A DNA stretch of 64,000 bases, from contig NC_091864.1 in NCBI RefSeq assembly GCF_019399895.1, forward strand, positions 10,766,001 through 10,830,000. The letters are read 5' to 3'. The stretch is from Cardiocondyla obscurior. Lineage: Eukaryota > Arthropoda > Insecta > Hymenoptera > Formicidae. Every line of letters begins with the position of its first letter. Positions within the stretch are counted from its first letter, which is position 1. The notes beneath the pieces were generated by a model. It did not search any database, had not been told where the DNA came from, and saw nothing but the letters and a program-made list of their open reading frames with translations. Shown piece after piece: positions 25,727 to 38,606 of this stretch. Made by a program: the position numbers and the translations under genes.

Positions 25727-27444
25727 CAGCATCACAGTAAGATAGCGCCCTTCATTATTAAGTTATCGTCGATCAGCTCGGACATTATATTTTCATTCCT
25801 GTCAACAACATTCTTTTACAACAATCCATTTTAAACATCAGATTCCCTGCCGCGTCCGGCATGCGAATACAGCGAGTTTTACGTACTACGGACGCAAGTG
25901 ATAGGATATCAATCACTTGCGAAAGTCCGGAGAGAGAATATTAATTAATTAAAAAATCGTAGAGCCGCGTCTGATTTAAAGGCGATCAACAGTCGAAAAG
26001 TAGCATGACTACTGGTTCTGCATGTCGGCCGACGATTAACTAAACATGATCATAGTCACAACGTAAGTGCGATCGTAAGGGTCGCCATTCTGTTCTTTTC
26101 GCGACGGGTTAAAAAAAACTGAGAGACAAAACAAGTATAAATCTCTAGATAGAAGTGCCGCGAACAGTTCACTGGTCTCGTCATCGGACAAGTAAACGCG
26201 TTCTTCTATTAAGACGGAAGAGAAAATTACACACGATGTACGGCTGGACCAAATAACATGCGATTTGCGATAACAATACCAAAGCTTACATTTTCTTTCG
26301 CAGCGAAATTCGACGTCATCTTCGCACTGAGATAACTCAAACTCAAAGATCAGAATGACGAACTGTCTAACGCTCATTCCGCCCCTACTCGACAAACAGT
26401 AAAATAGAGAAATCTTACGAATACAGAGACACTTAAAAGTATTCCGAAAATAAATAGTTATAAAAATAAGCGAGAATTTTATGCTTAAAATATCTTAAGT
26501 TAAGAACTTAATTAATTTGCACCACATGCGGAGTGGAATGTGTTTCCCTTACTAGATCGTAAAAGCGTAATTCTAATAGAACTTCAACTACCAAGTGTAA
26601 AAAACATTAACGGCAACTTGTCAATCATCATAATTATTAATAGTGCAATAGCTCAAATAGAAAAAACGTGAATCAATAAATAAGAGTGCAACAAGAGATT
26701 ATATACGTATGACAAAGTGACGGTCGCCGAACGCACTCGTCAGCGACGTCGTCGGCAAATCGTATAATTCGTAGAATAAATAATTGTGCTCCAAAAGAGA
26801 TTGGTCTACCCGCGGAGACAGATTAGGTACAATATTTCGATTTCTTTTTTTTTTTCCACTCTTTCCGTCCCTTTTATACTGCAAGTCACAGCTCTATATA
26901 CGCACTGTGGAAGAATCAAGAGATATTTACAGACAAAAATATTCGAGTCACGAGTTGACGATTAGCGAGACAACGGGAAAGCGACTCGCGATTTCGTAAC
27001 TTACAAAAAAAAATTGGGGAAAACTTTTTTGTACTTTTCTAAAAAATTTTTCTCCGTACCTACTTTATACTCTATATGTACTAACGACAATATATCCCCG
27101 ACGGTAACGTAAACGTTGTCTCGCAAGGACCCGCGGCGTCGTTGCAAAACGAGAGGAGCACCGTGGAGGGCTTCATTCAAATTAAACGGCACAAAATTCA
27201 TCACAACGCTCTCGAGCCGAGATTCCGAAGAAGTCCAGCTGAGGAAAATCCACGTTCCTGATATCGACGGGAGACACCGAGAGCGAGGAGGTCGGTATAC
27301 CTTAATGACTGTTTGCGCAGGCCGCGCTGGATAGCTAGCCGTTCGCGTCTCTACTCCGCAAGCACGAGCGGAGACTTAATCTCGAAAAGTGTGGTGGCAC
27401 TTTCAATACTTCACTATACCGAAACGTCGGTCGAGGATCTTATA

Positions 27445-29707
27445 CTATTCCCGACGCGTCCTCTTGGGACGCTGACTGACTCCCACGTCATCGCTACCGC
27501 GGGATTTTTTACCGATTTGTACCTGACTTTGTGCCGTGAGCTGCAACGAGATCGCACTGGTGTTGAGCTTCTCCGCGAGCAGTAGATCCTTGAGGCCCTT
27601 CATCTTCTGGCTGTACAGCGTTATTCTCGGCTTTTCGTTCTCGGAGTCGGTTTCCACTACGGGTTCAACATTCTCTTGCGAGGTGGAGGGCGCCGGTGGT
27701 AGCGCATCGTCTGGCGGTGCAACGAACGGTTCGCCACCGCCCTGTAGCAGGTAATCTCTATTAAGTATCTTCTCGCTACAGGCCGCCGTTAGAGCTTGAA
27801 TACTGGGATGTGTCGACGCTGAATTGGCGGGCACTTTAGACTCTAGGCTCTTGATTAGATCCCGTGCAGCGTTTCCTCTCTCCTTAGTTTTACAATAATT
27901 ATTGTTGTTATTGTTCAACGTCTCTTCGGGACTCGTTTCCCTTTTTTGCGTTGTTTCTTCCCTCTGCTTGGCCTCTGTTTCATAGCACTCTATGACGACC
28001 TGAGCACGTATACTGGCATCAAATTTCGAGATCGTGTTCACCAGCGGGCTGGCCCAGCCTATATGCAGCACAGGAGTGTTGGCACCTTCTTCCCACTGGC
28101 AAATACCGTCGTAAAATCTCAACAGGTATGCGAAACAACGTGGCTGCCGTAGTAAGCGCTCGTCAACGCGTACCGCATGCGGTATCAATTCCTTGGCGAT
28201 CTCCAGCAATTCCTTATATATTTCCCCGTCGTCCCGAGAATAATCGTATCTATCGCGCGTAAAATTGTATTACTCAACACTAATTGCATATTAAACGTTT
28301 AGCATATTCACTGTCACTGTCCAAAGGTTCCCAGTTTCAGTGAACACATCGAGAGCATGTAAAAAAAAAAGGTGACAGAAAAAAAATCTTACGTCAGGTA
28401 CTCACTTTCGTAAAACATCTGCGGCGTCAGCCCACGACGCAAATGCGTTGACATGTAATCCATGTCGGTACAGATATCCGCCTTGATAGGTGTAAGGATA
28501 TACATGTGCATTTCCATAGTATTTCCTCGCTGATCTCACAGCTTCCTGCAAGAAGATTGTGTTTAGAATAGCGTGCTTGTACAGTAAAACAATCGCTAAT
28601 TAATATTTTAAAACCACAAACTTGAAAAAGGTCTATAGGTGGTGGTCTCCCAGGCGTATGTGCAGCCTCTTCCAGTTCAGCCAGGTTACCAAGTGCCATA
28701 GGATACTTTGCTAGATGACCCAAGTCATACAGCAGCCACAGCAACTCCTGCTGGAGCAGCGATACTTCGACCGCATCGTTAGTTGCATTCAGACTAGGAT
28801 TTATAGCCGATACTATGGTGGCCACTTCTAAAGCACGACTGCACACCATCACCTGGCCGTTTAAATACAGCCACGATCGAGACGCCACACCAGGGTCCAC
28901 CGATTGTCCACGTTTGTCTTCGTTTCCTTTACCTGGCAAATAAATTACGATTAGCTCTAAACTTTGATTTTTCAAATCAAAAGTATATAATATAAATAAA
29001 ACTATAAAAGAATATTCAAAAAACTTGACAATTGTCAATTTAAAACTCTCATTAAACTGTGACTCTCCAATGTAATTTTCCTCTTAAATAAAAAGTTTAA
29101 AAAAAAAATTAAAACATTTTTAATATTTGTATCATGTACCATGCCATGTAACCTCAGCGGTCTCTGTACCATCCTCTCCATACACTACCCATGCATGGTC
29201 CTCTGACATGGCAAGATGTACATCCTTGAATCCTAGCACCTGGCAGCCAGCCACTACAGCAAAGGCGACCCCGTAGCAGTCAAGCTTGTTCGCTGTCAGG
29301 TAACTGTAAAGGCTCTGCAGATGAGCTCGGTCCTTGTAGTAGCTTCTGGTGAGGGAGTTCCATATAACATCTGAAACTTTCTTGACGAGCTCTCTGGTGG
29401 CATACTTGGTGTCATACACCGTGAGATCGACGGCGCCCTTGATGACTGCATGGAACTTGGTGTACAATGCCTCGGCGATGTGGTACTCAACCGGGGGCAG
29501 TTTCGGCTCGTCGTAAACGGCGTTCTCCTGCCGCGGGGTGGTAACGTGGTTGCACGTCAAGGAGTTCTCGACGGCGCCAACGAGGATTGAGAGCAGCGCG
29601 AGGTCCGGCTCGGCGCTGTTCTCCAGCTGGTTTTTAAAGATCTGCACGATCGTGGAGATGCTCCGGATCGGGAACAGGGCCTTGTCCCTGTCATGAAAGC
29701 CCGCCAT
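27445..29707 (-). CDS. MEN1: Menin
   Basis: Menin is a nuclear scaffold that tethers the MLL/trithorax H3K4 methyltransferase complex and JunD. Exons in transcript order: 29707-29140, 28932-28622, 28545-28406, 28249-27445. The joins are in phase and give 607 residues, against 610 in human. Near-identical family blocks are visible: an N-terminal KALFPIRSI, then ELVKKVSDVIWNSL, KDRAHLQSLYSYL, SEDHAWVVYG, ETAEVTWHG, RSWLYLNG, LLWLLYDLGHL, YPMALGNL and FAYLLRFYDGICQWEEG. Near the C-terminus come QKMKGLKDLLLAEKLNTSAI, LQLTAQSQVQ and a basic KRTRR tail that can serve as nuclear localisation signal. The segment between the conserved helices and the tail is divergent and low in complexity (Asn run), as in other insects. 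The second intron uses the donor GTTTGT, weaker than the others. The gene is divergent from APC11. Confidence 0.97.
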
Positions 29708-31102
29708 GTCGCCCGCAGAGAAGCAAGGAGGGCGATGAGACCCTGCTGAACTCGAGGGAGGTGCGGGCCGTGCGCGCGGAACAACGTCGCTGGCGGTGGC
29801 GGTGCTGGCGGCGGGCCGACTTCTACGACGCCCGTGCCAGGCCCGTCATACCGCCGCTTCTGCAGCTCTTGCACGAGGTTCTTTCTGACAGAAATCGCGC
29901 GCGGGGACTTGTAGTGGCCGACGGCCACGTCGGGCCCGCCGGATTCGTCCGGCCAGTGACAGCACGCGCCTACGCTCCGCTCCGCGTTGTTAGCGAATGT
30001 TACCCGGCGTTGCGCGCGACTCCTCTTGCATCACGATGCACGACGAAAGCCGTCTGTGACCACTCTCTCCTCCTCGCCTCCCCGTCGACACTGCTGCTGG
30101 CGACGCGCTGTGTACGCTGCGTATACGGTGCCGTCCCGTGCCGTGCCGTGCCGTGCCGTCCAGCGGCGCCGCAGCTCCTCCGCTCTCGCGATGAGCCGCT
30201 CCGGACGGGAGCCGCGTTTCCATTCGACCACGCACCGCCACGCCGCTTTGTGGCCGTCTCTAGAACTTGCTGAACCGGCGCCGGGCCGCGAGGTTGACGT
30301 GCGACGCGCAATAGACGCGGAAAATATGCGTATATGCGCGACCGGCCAATCAACCTGCTGCTTTTTCGGAAATAATAGATATGTTCGTGAGAGGACGAGA
30401 ATTGATTAGCGCACCGGTCACGCCAATTGTTCCTACCGTAACGAGCGAGCACCGCTCTTCAGCTCTGCGACGTGACAACTGAGAGCCGTGGAATTTTCGG
30501 CCTCGCTTCCCGCGCATGGAAAAAAAAAAAAGAGGTATACCGACCGTGACGAGTGAATCTCAAAATCTCGTACCGAGCTGACGCGAGCAGCTAACGGGAT
30601 CAAAGGCTCTTTTTATTTTAATTCATTCACTGTCGCCAGAACATCAGGCAGCAGTGCTCTGCGTGAAATATAATATTCGATCGTTAAAGTGCATTTCTTA
30701 TTACACTTTAATTTACATTTTGTAGTATTTCTTTTAAATATTTGTTTCTTATAGAAATTTATTATGTAACGCTCGAAATTATAAATATAAAATTTTATTT
30801 CAGAGCCGATCTGCAATTCAGAGTAAGCACAGAGTGATAAAGGGGGAAGGGGAGTAAAGTCGCGCGAACTGAATTGAGTCGCGGTTTGAAAATTCTAAGA
30901 TGGCGCAGCTCTCCCAACTGCTTCGTGTTCTTCGGTCGATCGTGGCCAGTCGACCATTCTGTTACAAGATCCGCGGGATCTGCCGTTTAGCCGAAGGTAT
31001 TTTCGCTGCAGCCATTCTTGCGTAGCTACGGGACTTGCGTGGAGGACGGCCGGACCGTGTCACGTCGCTCTTATCTCCCGGAAGATCGGCCTCGACCTCG
31101 AA
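29708..31102. promoter_or_regulatory. Divergent promoter region between menin and APC11
   Basis: About 1.4 kb between two start codons pointing apart. The menin-proximal half (29710-30300) is GC- and CpG-rich with a short GTGCC repeat; the APC11 half is AT-rich (30600-30820). Long open frames here, up to 170 codons, overlap on both strands and lack any family signature, so I regard them as by-products of GC content. It should contain the 5' UTRs and promoters of both genes. No clear TATA box was found. Confidence 0.55.
30127..30161. repeat. Short CCGTG pentanucleotide repeat
   Basis: About six copies of a CCGTG unit, one of them imperfect, in the CpG-rich DNA just upstream of menin. Confidence 0.7.
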
Positions 31103-32067
31103 ATGAAGGTAACAATAAAAAGTGAGTATCTCGGAACGAGCAAACCTGTCTCATTCTTGCACGCACGAATCCGCGGAGTCTACGCAAAGCGTGACCGAAA
31201 CTTTTAATTTCGGGGTTATGTCACGGCGTGAGTATCATTTGTGCATTCTCCTTCGACCGTGAAGGCGTTCGCGAGCGTGGGCCGAGCAAACATTCACGAC
31301 GTCTCATTTTCAGGTTGGACAGGCGTCGCCACCTGGCGGTGGATTGCGAATGACGACAATTGCGGCATATGCAGGATGCCGTTCGACGCCAGCTGCCCGG
31401 ATTGCAAGATCCCAGGAGACGATTGTCCGCTAGGTATTCAAGATATCCCGTTTTCGTAATATTTTAATAAATTCCATGATAAAAAAAAATATTAATATAT
31501 ATAGTTTTTATGATTATCTTACAGCAAGCACTTTATTTTATTTAGAAAATATCCAGCAAGCTGCATGTTTATGGAACAATCCGGTATCTGATATTTCTCA
31601 TTTCTTCGCAGCTGCGAGTACAAGCCGAAAAGGATGATGCGTCCTTAATCTAAACTCGTAAAATGCCGCCACGAAGAGAAGGTGGCGGCGTCCACGACGG
31701 CGCGTGATATCGATCGACGCGTGCCAGTCGACAGGGTCGGCTGGCAGGCGCCGCTGTCCCTCACCCTCGGCCCTGGACACCCCCTCGGTATCGATGCGCG
31801 GCAGACGCGTGCACGCACGTCCTTTCCGTCCCTTCCCTCCCTTTCCGTCGCCAGCCAGGTGCGCCCTGGCGGACGTCCGCCGGTCACCCTCGCCCGACGC
31901 CAACGAAATTAATTTAACCGGCTAGCTAACGCTGCACGCTTCTTGTTCCAGTGTGGGGGCAGTGCTCGCATTGTTTTCACATACACTGCATCATGAAGTG
32001 GCTGCATTCGCAGCAGACCAACCACATGTGCCCGATGTGTCGCCAGGAATGGAAGTTCAAGGAGTAA
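31103..32067 (+). CDS. ANAPC11: Anaphase-promoting complex subunit 11 (RING-H2)
   Basis: This is the catalytic RING subunit of the APC/C ubiquitin ligase, which recruits E2 enzymes to drive mitotic exit. Exons: 31103-31121, 31314-31433, 31952-32067. The joins are in phase and give 84 residues, the same length as human APC11. The first exon codes only six residues plus one base (MKVTIK), too short to be found by an open-frame search. The family string WTGVATWRW follows, then the RING-H2 zinc ligands: NCGIC, CPDC, DDCPL, WGQCSHCFHMHC, MKWLH and MCPMCRQEWKFKE at the very end. The extra cysteines and the tail separate it from RBX1/RBX2. In Drosophila the orthologue is encoded at the lemming locus. 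It runs away from menin. Confidence 0.97.
31434..31951 (+). other. APC11 intron 2 (518 nt)
   Basis: Donor GTATTC and acceptor TTGTTCCAG. The interior is CpG-rich around 31680-31910, with overlapping open frames on both strands that I do not consider genes. Confidence 0.85.
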
Positions 32068-34919
32068 TCGCCGCCGCTTGCCCCATAGGCCCGCAGGTGT
32101 CAGCACGCAGCGAGTAATCAGGTAAGGACAACATGAACTTTTGTTCTTCTACCGGCTCGCGGTTATCCTCTGCCTTCATTGAACGACTGGCCCGGTTATT
32201 CTAGCTAGGAAAAACTCCACTCAACAATTCTATATATAAATATACATAATTCACACAATTTGTACTATGCGGATCCTCATTTGCTAAATTTTACGCGTAA
32301 TTTCTTTTAAACCCGGGTCTCCGGCGATTGAGAAAGATATTGAGAAAAGCCATAATTAAAAAGGCACATGCTTGATGGCTTATCTTCGTTTATTCACAGC
32401 TGTCCCTCACCTGCTTCTTGGATTGATTCGTCGCATCTAACGTGTTACTTGCTGTAAAACATGTAACGAGATTAATGCAAATCCGATATAAGCCACTTGT
32501 ATGTTTTCCGGCAGGGAATGTCAGTGCAGCTAAATTTAGAAGCTTATCTGGAGTCGTCCATCCGGCAATGATTAAAGCCTACCGCACGACAACCCGTTGT
32601 GCATTCTCGTAGCCACATGATTGACCCAGAAATTCTTGCAAATATCGTCTTAAATCTTTTTATTATTAACAAATTACTTAATGATTTAAAAAACTTAAAA
32701 ACTAGAAAATTATATTGAAAAAAGTAAATTTATTATGATAACCAGTGTTCCGTTTATCAAATTCAGTGATTGAGTCTTTGTGTTCCGTGAAAAATTCGGA
32801 TGTCTCTTGCATTCGCTGCATTCGTGCTCCGATCTCGTGCACTCCGTGACGGAGAGTTCGTTTCCGGTTCAAAGGGTCAAACACGCGGCGTGTGACCACT
32901 GAGATCAACCATTCTCTCTCTCTTTCCCTCTGTTATCTGCACGCTTCTGCGAGTGACGGCCGTCAACTCGTTGAATTATTAATAAGCCGTCGTTATTCGA
33001 CGATACACGTTGTCAGTCTCGCGCGTGTTCTGGAATGTAACGCAATTATTGCCGCGTGGTGTATCCATTGCGGAGATAGGTATCGGTACATTACATTGAT
33101 TATCAGTTTAATTTTATGATCGCACCGCTTCAGCTTCGGCTGGAGACTGCGATTAAAATCGACAATGATCATAAGTCGCGAGAAGTATCGTTAGACGTAA
33201 AAAAAAAAAAAAACAACTAGGCGTTAGCACATTTTCTATTCGCTTAGTTGTTACTGTATTATCGATAATTAATTTAGTATATTTTTCACAGCTGGACGCG
33301 GTTCGCGAACAGGACGGGGATTAGGCTCCTTTTCCTTCCCTCACACCTTAATCGCGGGAACTCTCATTCTGCCAACATAATCGTGTGCAAGGAAACTCAC
33401 GGAACTTAATGGAGAACGCAGAGTGACGGTAAAGGAAAGCCGACATTGCGTACAAAGCGAGCGCACATTTTCGCGATACACCTATCCTGGCAATTTTGCG
33501 AGTCAATTTGAAGTATACGTCAGCCGAGAGGGCTGAATTATTTCTAATTGCGAAAAGATGGAAAGCCGCTGCGTTATGCTTCTTTCGCGGCGGCGTTGGT
33601 CAAAGTACGGATTACGAAAATAGCGTGCGAGTCATGTTTAATACGGAGAAAAATACGTGCGAATTGATAAACGTACCGACAATTGAATAATAACTGTCGA
33701 ACATCAGTAAAATCTCGATTATAACACCGCGAGTTAGAAACAAGTCGTTAAAGACGTTTTTTATGCAAGTTCTATAAGTTAACAAATATAGCTCACAGAC
33801 AGACGTTTGCGCTTGACATTCGGCATTGGCATTCGAAATCCGTATCTTGACACGCACTCCACGAAACCCCGTGACCCAGTAATCGAATTTTGTTTTGACG
33901 GCCGCGTTGCGCGGCGGCCGGGCGGGAACGTCTTCGAGCGACATGCAGATATACGACCACGATCCGATTTCGACCGGTCTAGGAGCCGACCGTGGACTTC
34001 GCGACAACAGGCGGGAGGGGAGATGGGACCCGATTTGCATTTTATCGGCGGGAGATCGGCGGGTAAAAGTGGAACGAGTCGTTTTTGCCCGAGCTAGAGC
34101 GAAACAGAGTGTGAATAAATTCCGAGGCCCCGCGTTTTCCCAGCCGCGGCCGGCCGTGCCACTTCCTTGGGCTTAATTGCGCCGTGAATGGGCGGGTGAT
34201 ACACGCATCGATCGCGCCCTGATAACGTGTATCATCGGCGGTTACTTCATTTTCGCGAAGCACACGGAGATCTGTGGAATACCGGCGATATCTTATCTCC
34301 GCGATCCTGCTTCGCTCCATTGACAGAAGACATTTACGAGGTATCCGAGGGGCCGTTCAGGGTGATTCTAAAAACGTGTCTCGCCCTCGAACATGACATT
34401 TACTTCCTCAGCGGCAACTTGAAAAGCTCGGTCTTACAATTCTGTAGAATCGCACGTCAGGGTCGAAAGCAGACTTGAGCATGACATAGGAATTAAAGGA
34501 GAGAGAGAGAAATCGCTTCGTTAAGACGAATTGCGCGAGTTAAGAGCAATCACGCTCCTCTGGAATCCTCTTCCCGTAATCTTTGAAACGCAGGGGAGGA
34601 GAAAGAAAACGGAGGGAATTCAGAATGTCGCGCAAGCTACAGCACTGGCGAATGGACCTCCGTACCATTGCGGAGGGCAGCGAGACGGAGGGGACCTAAT
34701 GGGTCCCTTCCCTTTTCTCCGTCTCGCTCCGTTCGCCTCTTCCTTCGATAATCCTTTCCTTTCTCTTCCCTCCTCTTGTCCCGTTCTCCTCGTTTGCTAC
34801 GGGTTACTCTCTCACGCGATACAACGGCGATACCGCCGGTCGCGACGTACACCTACACCCAACGTTGAAGGTAGACGGACCCCGAGATGGTTTGACTCCG
34901 AAGACTCGTTTTACAATTG

Positions 34920-35250
34920 ATTCCCAGTCCTTTTAATTCGTGACTCTCAATCCTTTTAACTCGTGACTGTCTTTTAATTCGCAATTCCTTGTTTTTCAAT
35001 TCGGACCTCCCTCCTCTCTTGACTCGTGACTCCCAAGTCTTTTTAATTTATAATTCTTAACTCTTTTACTTTCAAAATCTTACTTGTTTTTTTTTTTTTT
35101 TTTTTTTTTTTTGCTTCGTGACTTTTAGTTCTTTTGATTTGCAATTTTCAGTCTTTTTAATTTACAACTTTCCCTTTTTTTTCTGTGGCAGTTTTTTTAT
35201 TTGTAATTCTCAATCCTTTCAATTTATGATTTCTAATTCTTTCATACCTT
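34920..35250. repeat. Degenerate minisatellite, unit about 23 bp
   Basis: About 12-13 diverged units of the rough form TCTTTTAATTYGTGACTC follow one another. Each starts with a T-rich block, continues with AATTY and ends in a GTGACT- or CAATT-like part. Clear examples begin near 34928, 34951, 34970, 35038, 35151 and 35212. A run of 26 T at 35087-35112 interrupts the array. Unit length varies from about 19 to 40 bases, so the array is old and decayed. Confidence 0.6.
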
Positions 35251-36478
35251 TGACTGCGTCAAAAAGCCTCGTTCTGTGTCCCCGCAGCCTCGTCCCGTTC
35301 CCGCGAAATCGTCCACGCTGCTTTTTATGCGCATTCTTTATTTCGCGTTTATCTCTTTTGTGAGAATTTGTAACGACTTTCCGCGCTCCGCCGAAGCACG
35401 GAAACCGATGTGATCGATAAGGCGCTTTATGCCTCACGAACTCTAGAAAGTTCACGTTTATCGCCGATCGCCGTTGCGTTCGCGTCGATGCGAATAATGC
35501 GTATTTCGAAATAAATGCACATTCGCGGCTAATTAACCGCTACACCTGCAGTATGAATATGTGACGTAAAGAAACGAAACGATATGTGACGGGTACCATG
35601 AAGTGTATCGCGGGTCTCGTAACTTCGTATGAAATTACGGCGAAATCGGCTTACATAAACTTGAACAATCTCGGGTAAATACGTGTATGTAATTAGAACG
35701 CGTAGTATTATGCATCTTGGCGCGTAATTGAATCTAGTCGAGCGTATCCTGTGAAAGAGTGCTTTTCATCAACGATAAAATTCAATTATAGTCTTAGACA
35801 CAATTTTAAATATATTTTAACGATAAAATTAATGATTTGAAGCGAGATAAATTGTTAATTCTAGTTTTAAGTATCACGCCATGCAAATCGTCTAAATAGC
35901 AAGTTTTATAAAAATTTAATTAATAGTTTCTGAAAGAAAATGATTCTGTGATATTTGCAGGATTTGCACGTTCTGTTATGCGAATAATGATAAGCTAGAT
36001 TTCCTTTAAAGTTAATTTTAAATCACACCTCGTGTTCGACATTTTCAACAATCGGGGATTAGTTCAGGCAACAAGAGATCGTGGTGCGATGAAAATATCA
36101 CGGAGAGGCAGCAACCCCGAGAAGAAACCTCAGTTTAAACGACGCTAGAAAGTGTGACCGCGACTTTCCGTAAAGCTTAGAACGGCAGCCGCCTTTTCCC
36201 CTCCGAGATCTGGCGATTTTACGTAACGTGCCCAAGCGTTTTTCTCCGAGCAGCCCGAGAACTCACACATCATCGTGTGATTAGCAACGCCGAGATTGGT
36301 ACAGGACCGCGGTGGTGAACCTTCACCATCGCCCCGTCAACCGCAGGTCCTCTTTGCATTCGCCTCTATCTCCGGCTCCTTTCTATACCTTCCACAGACG
36401 TGCACACACCTAGGTACGCTCGCACGCTCGTACAATCGCTCTCTCGCTCATTCGCACGCTCATTCCTTTATTCGCCCG

Positions 36479-36498
36479 TCTGCTCGCTCGCTCGCTCC
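36479..36498. repeat. GCTC tetranucleotide repeat
   Basis: About four to five GCTC units within a wider CGCT/CACT-rich stretch (36420-36500). It produces the serine/arginine-rich false open frames around it. Confidence 0.7.
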
Positions 36499-38606
36499 AA
36501 TAGTCTATACATGCGCAAGGCGTACACTCGTCGACTACCTGACGAGAACTCGAGCTCGGCCAGTCACGTGGCCACCGATCGCGAAGGATGTTTGTGGGAC
36601 CGCAAAGTCAGTCCGCGACGGTCGGTCCGTCGAGAAAGAGAGGATAGAGTCGCGGTCGGGTGGAGGAGAAGGAGGGAGAGGTCGCGACGGAGGAAAGGAG
36701 ATACTGAATCTGGGGATACCGCCTGGGGTCTCGGGATCGTCGCTGCTCTAGCTCTACCTATCCGTAGGCATTCGGGCGCGCGACCGTTTCACCTCGTACT
36801 CCTCCATGGTTTATCGAAGCCGAGGTTTCCCAGTGCTTCCCGCGATCGGTTCTAAAGCTACGGGTGAAAAGTTTAGATTATTTGAAAAAGAATCCCGGTG
36901 ACTCGGACCCTGAAGTTGATAGTGCTTTAGTTGTAGAGAAGTCTTTGGAGGTGAGGTCTTCGATTCGCTCGCGCGTTAGAAAGTATGTAGATATTTCGAT
37001 GCATTGAAACGTGGAAGACATGATGTGACGTTAAGCAAGACTCGGAAGTGACTGTTGAGACGCGAGTGACGAAGTGGCTCGAATCGAAAAAGATGTTGAG
37101 TTTTCTTCGTACAGAGTAACAGTTCATAAATTCGTAAATCCGTGAATTTTGTCGTCGGAGTTTTTCTACTTGTCTGTGATAACAAAGCTCGATTATGATA
37201 AAGAAACTTAATCGTCGAACTATTCGAACTGAATTTTAATTTCGTTAAAAAAAAAAAAAAAAAAATGAGAAAAAAAAACAGAGTATTGTGTTAAGTTTTA
37301 TTTTAGGTTCTAGCGCCGGCAGACATTTCGAGCGTGATGCGAACTGCAGTATGTGATAGAAAATTACTGATGAAACCCTACGAGTTCAGGTTGCCGCGTT
37401 TGCTCACAAAGAACCAGCGGGTTCGCCGGGTGTGCATTCTTTGTAGAAGGAAAGCACGAGCGATTGAGATAGAAAGGCGACTATCGAGGCTGTAACGTCA
37501 TCAGGAAGATCAGCTTCAATGACAGTCTGAAGGAAAAAGGAGAAAAAGAAAGGAGCGAAGCGCGTGGAATAGATCTCCGTACTGAAAACCAGAGCTGGTT
37601 TCGCGCGGCCTTCGAATCGACGCGCACAAAGGATACTCCACGATGTAATTTTCCGCGGAATGATGCGTAAAACATCAGGGCAACGTCGTGTCAAGGGCGA
37701 TTTGGAAAATTAAAGACATTGAATGTCGCGCGCAAGGCCACCAGCGGACGAGCAAGCGGTGCGTTTCCTACAGAATTGTATGCAAAGCCGCGTCGGCGAT
37801 ATCGGCGAGGCATCGGCACGATCGCGACCCGCTTAACGAATAAAGAGGACGCGGTGGACTCGAGAAAAGAGAAACGAAAGAGAGAAAAGACGAGGGAGAA
37901 GGAAGCGCCGTATCGAGGGTACGCGCAGCGAGATCGCGGTGATTTTGCTGGCGCAACAGCGTGGAATCATGCGGCGACGTTGCACAACGTTCCCCGTCAT
38001 CTCCGATCGGCATTTAACGCACGCCTGCTCGTGCGTTTTAAACAAGTGAGAATTCCGAGAAACGCACGCGTCATGCAGGCAGCATTGCCTGCCGGCTACG
38101 GCAAGTAGATTTTTGTCTAGAAATATCTGGCGGCTATTTCGCTCACCCGCAACTGTGTCAAGTAGCGCGGTACGCTGTGGTGAAATAAAAATGACCCGTT
38201 CGCGAACGATGAATTAATTCCACGTCCGAAGAATTTTACGAATGACGAAACGCTGCTGACACAGGAAGTTTACCGAGCGCCTGCCTTGCTATTTCACGGC
38301 GTTTCTCACATTCTGTGGGCTCGTAATAGACGGACGGGCGCGATAAGAACGATGATAAATGCCATCTCTTATCTCCGTGGGAATTTGAACAGAGAATTTC
38401 CACTTCTTGGGCTTCTTGCTTCTTTGGAGTGAAGGTATCTCGCGTCCACCATTGACATTTAGCATCGTTTAGCAATAGGGCGGATATTTTTTACACGCTG
38501 ACGCAAGTCGGGAATGTGCGTTTCGAAAATAAATTTGCTTCGTCTGCGTAAAACGTGTCGAGGATGAGTGGCCGCTTTGATTAGACGGCCCGGAAAAGCG
38601 AGCGGA

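Larger units (their letters stand above)
21122..27444. other. Convergent intergenic / 3' UTR region between SIPA1L and menin
   Basis: About 6.3 kb between the stop codons of two genes facing each other. It is AT-rich with only short, unconvincing open frames, as expected for long 3' UTRs on both strands. Several AATAAA-like signals occur. No RNA gene or mobile element was recognised. The TA microsatellite near 25.65-25.73 kb is listed separately. Confidence 0.6.
32068..38606. other. Region between APC11 and the FAM89-like gene
   Basis: About 6.5 kb. The first part is presumably the APC11 3' UTR. No complete gene was recognised. It holds the decayed minisatellite at 34.92-35.25 kb, a GCTC microsatellite near 36.48 kb and a poly-A run near 37.25 kb. 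Two overlapping 151-codon frames at 36296-36855 are driven by simple repeats. One or more non-coding or short first exons of the FAM89-like gene may lie here. I could not fix one. Confidence 0.5.

Noticed and set aside
29761..30452. Frames up to 170 codons upstream of menin
   Set aside because: They are in the CpG-rich divergent promoter, overlap on both strands and include the CCGTG repeat. No family resemblance.
36296..36855. Two 151-codon plus-strand frames
   Set aside because: The sequence is dominated by GCTC/CACT simple repeats, giving serine- and arginine-rich low-complexity translations in two frames at once.
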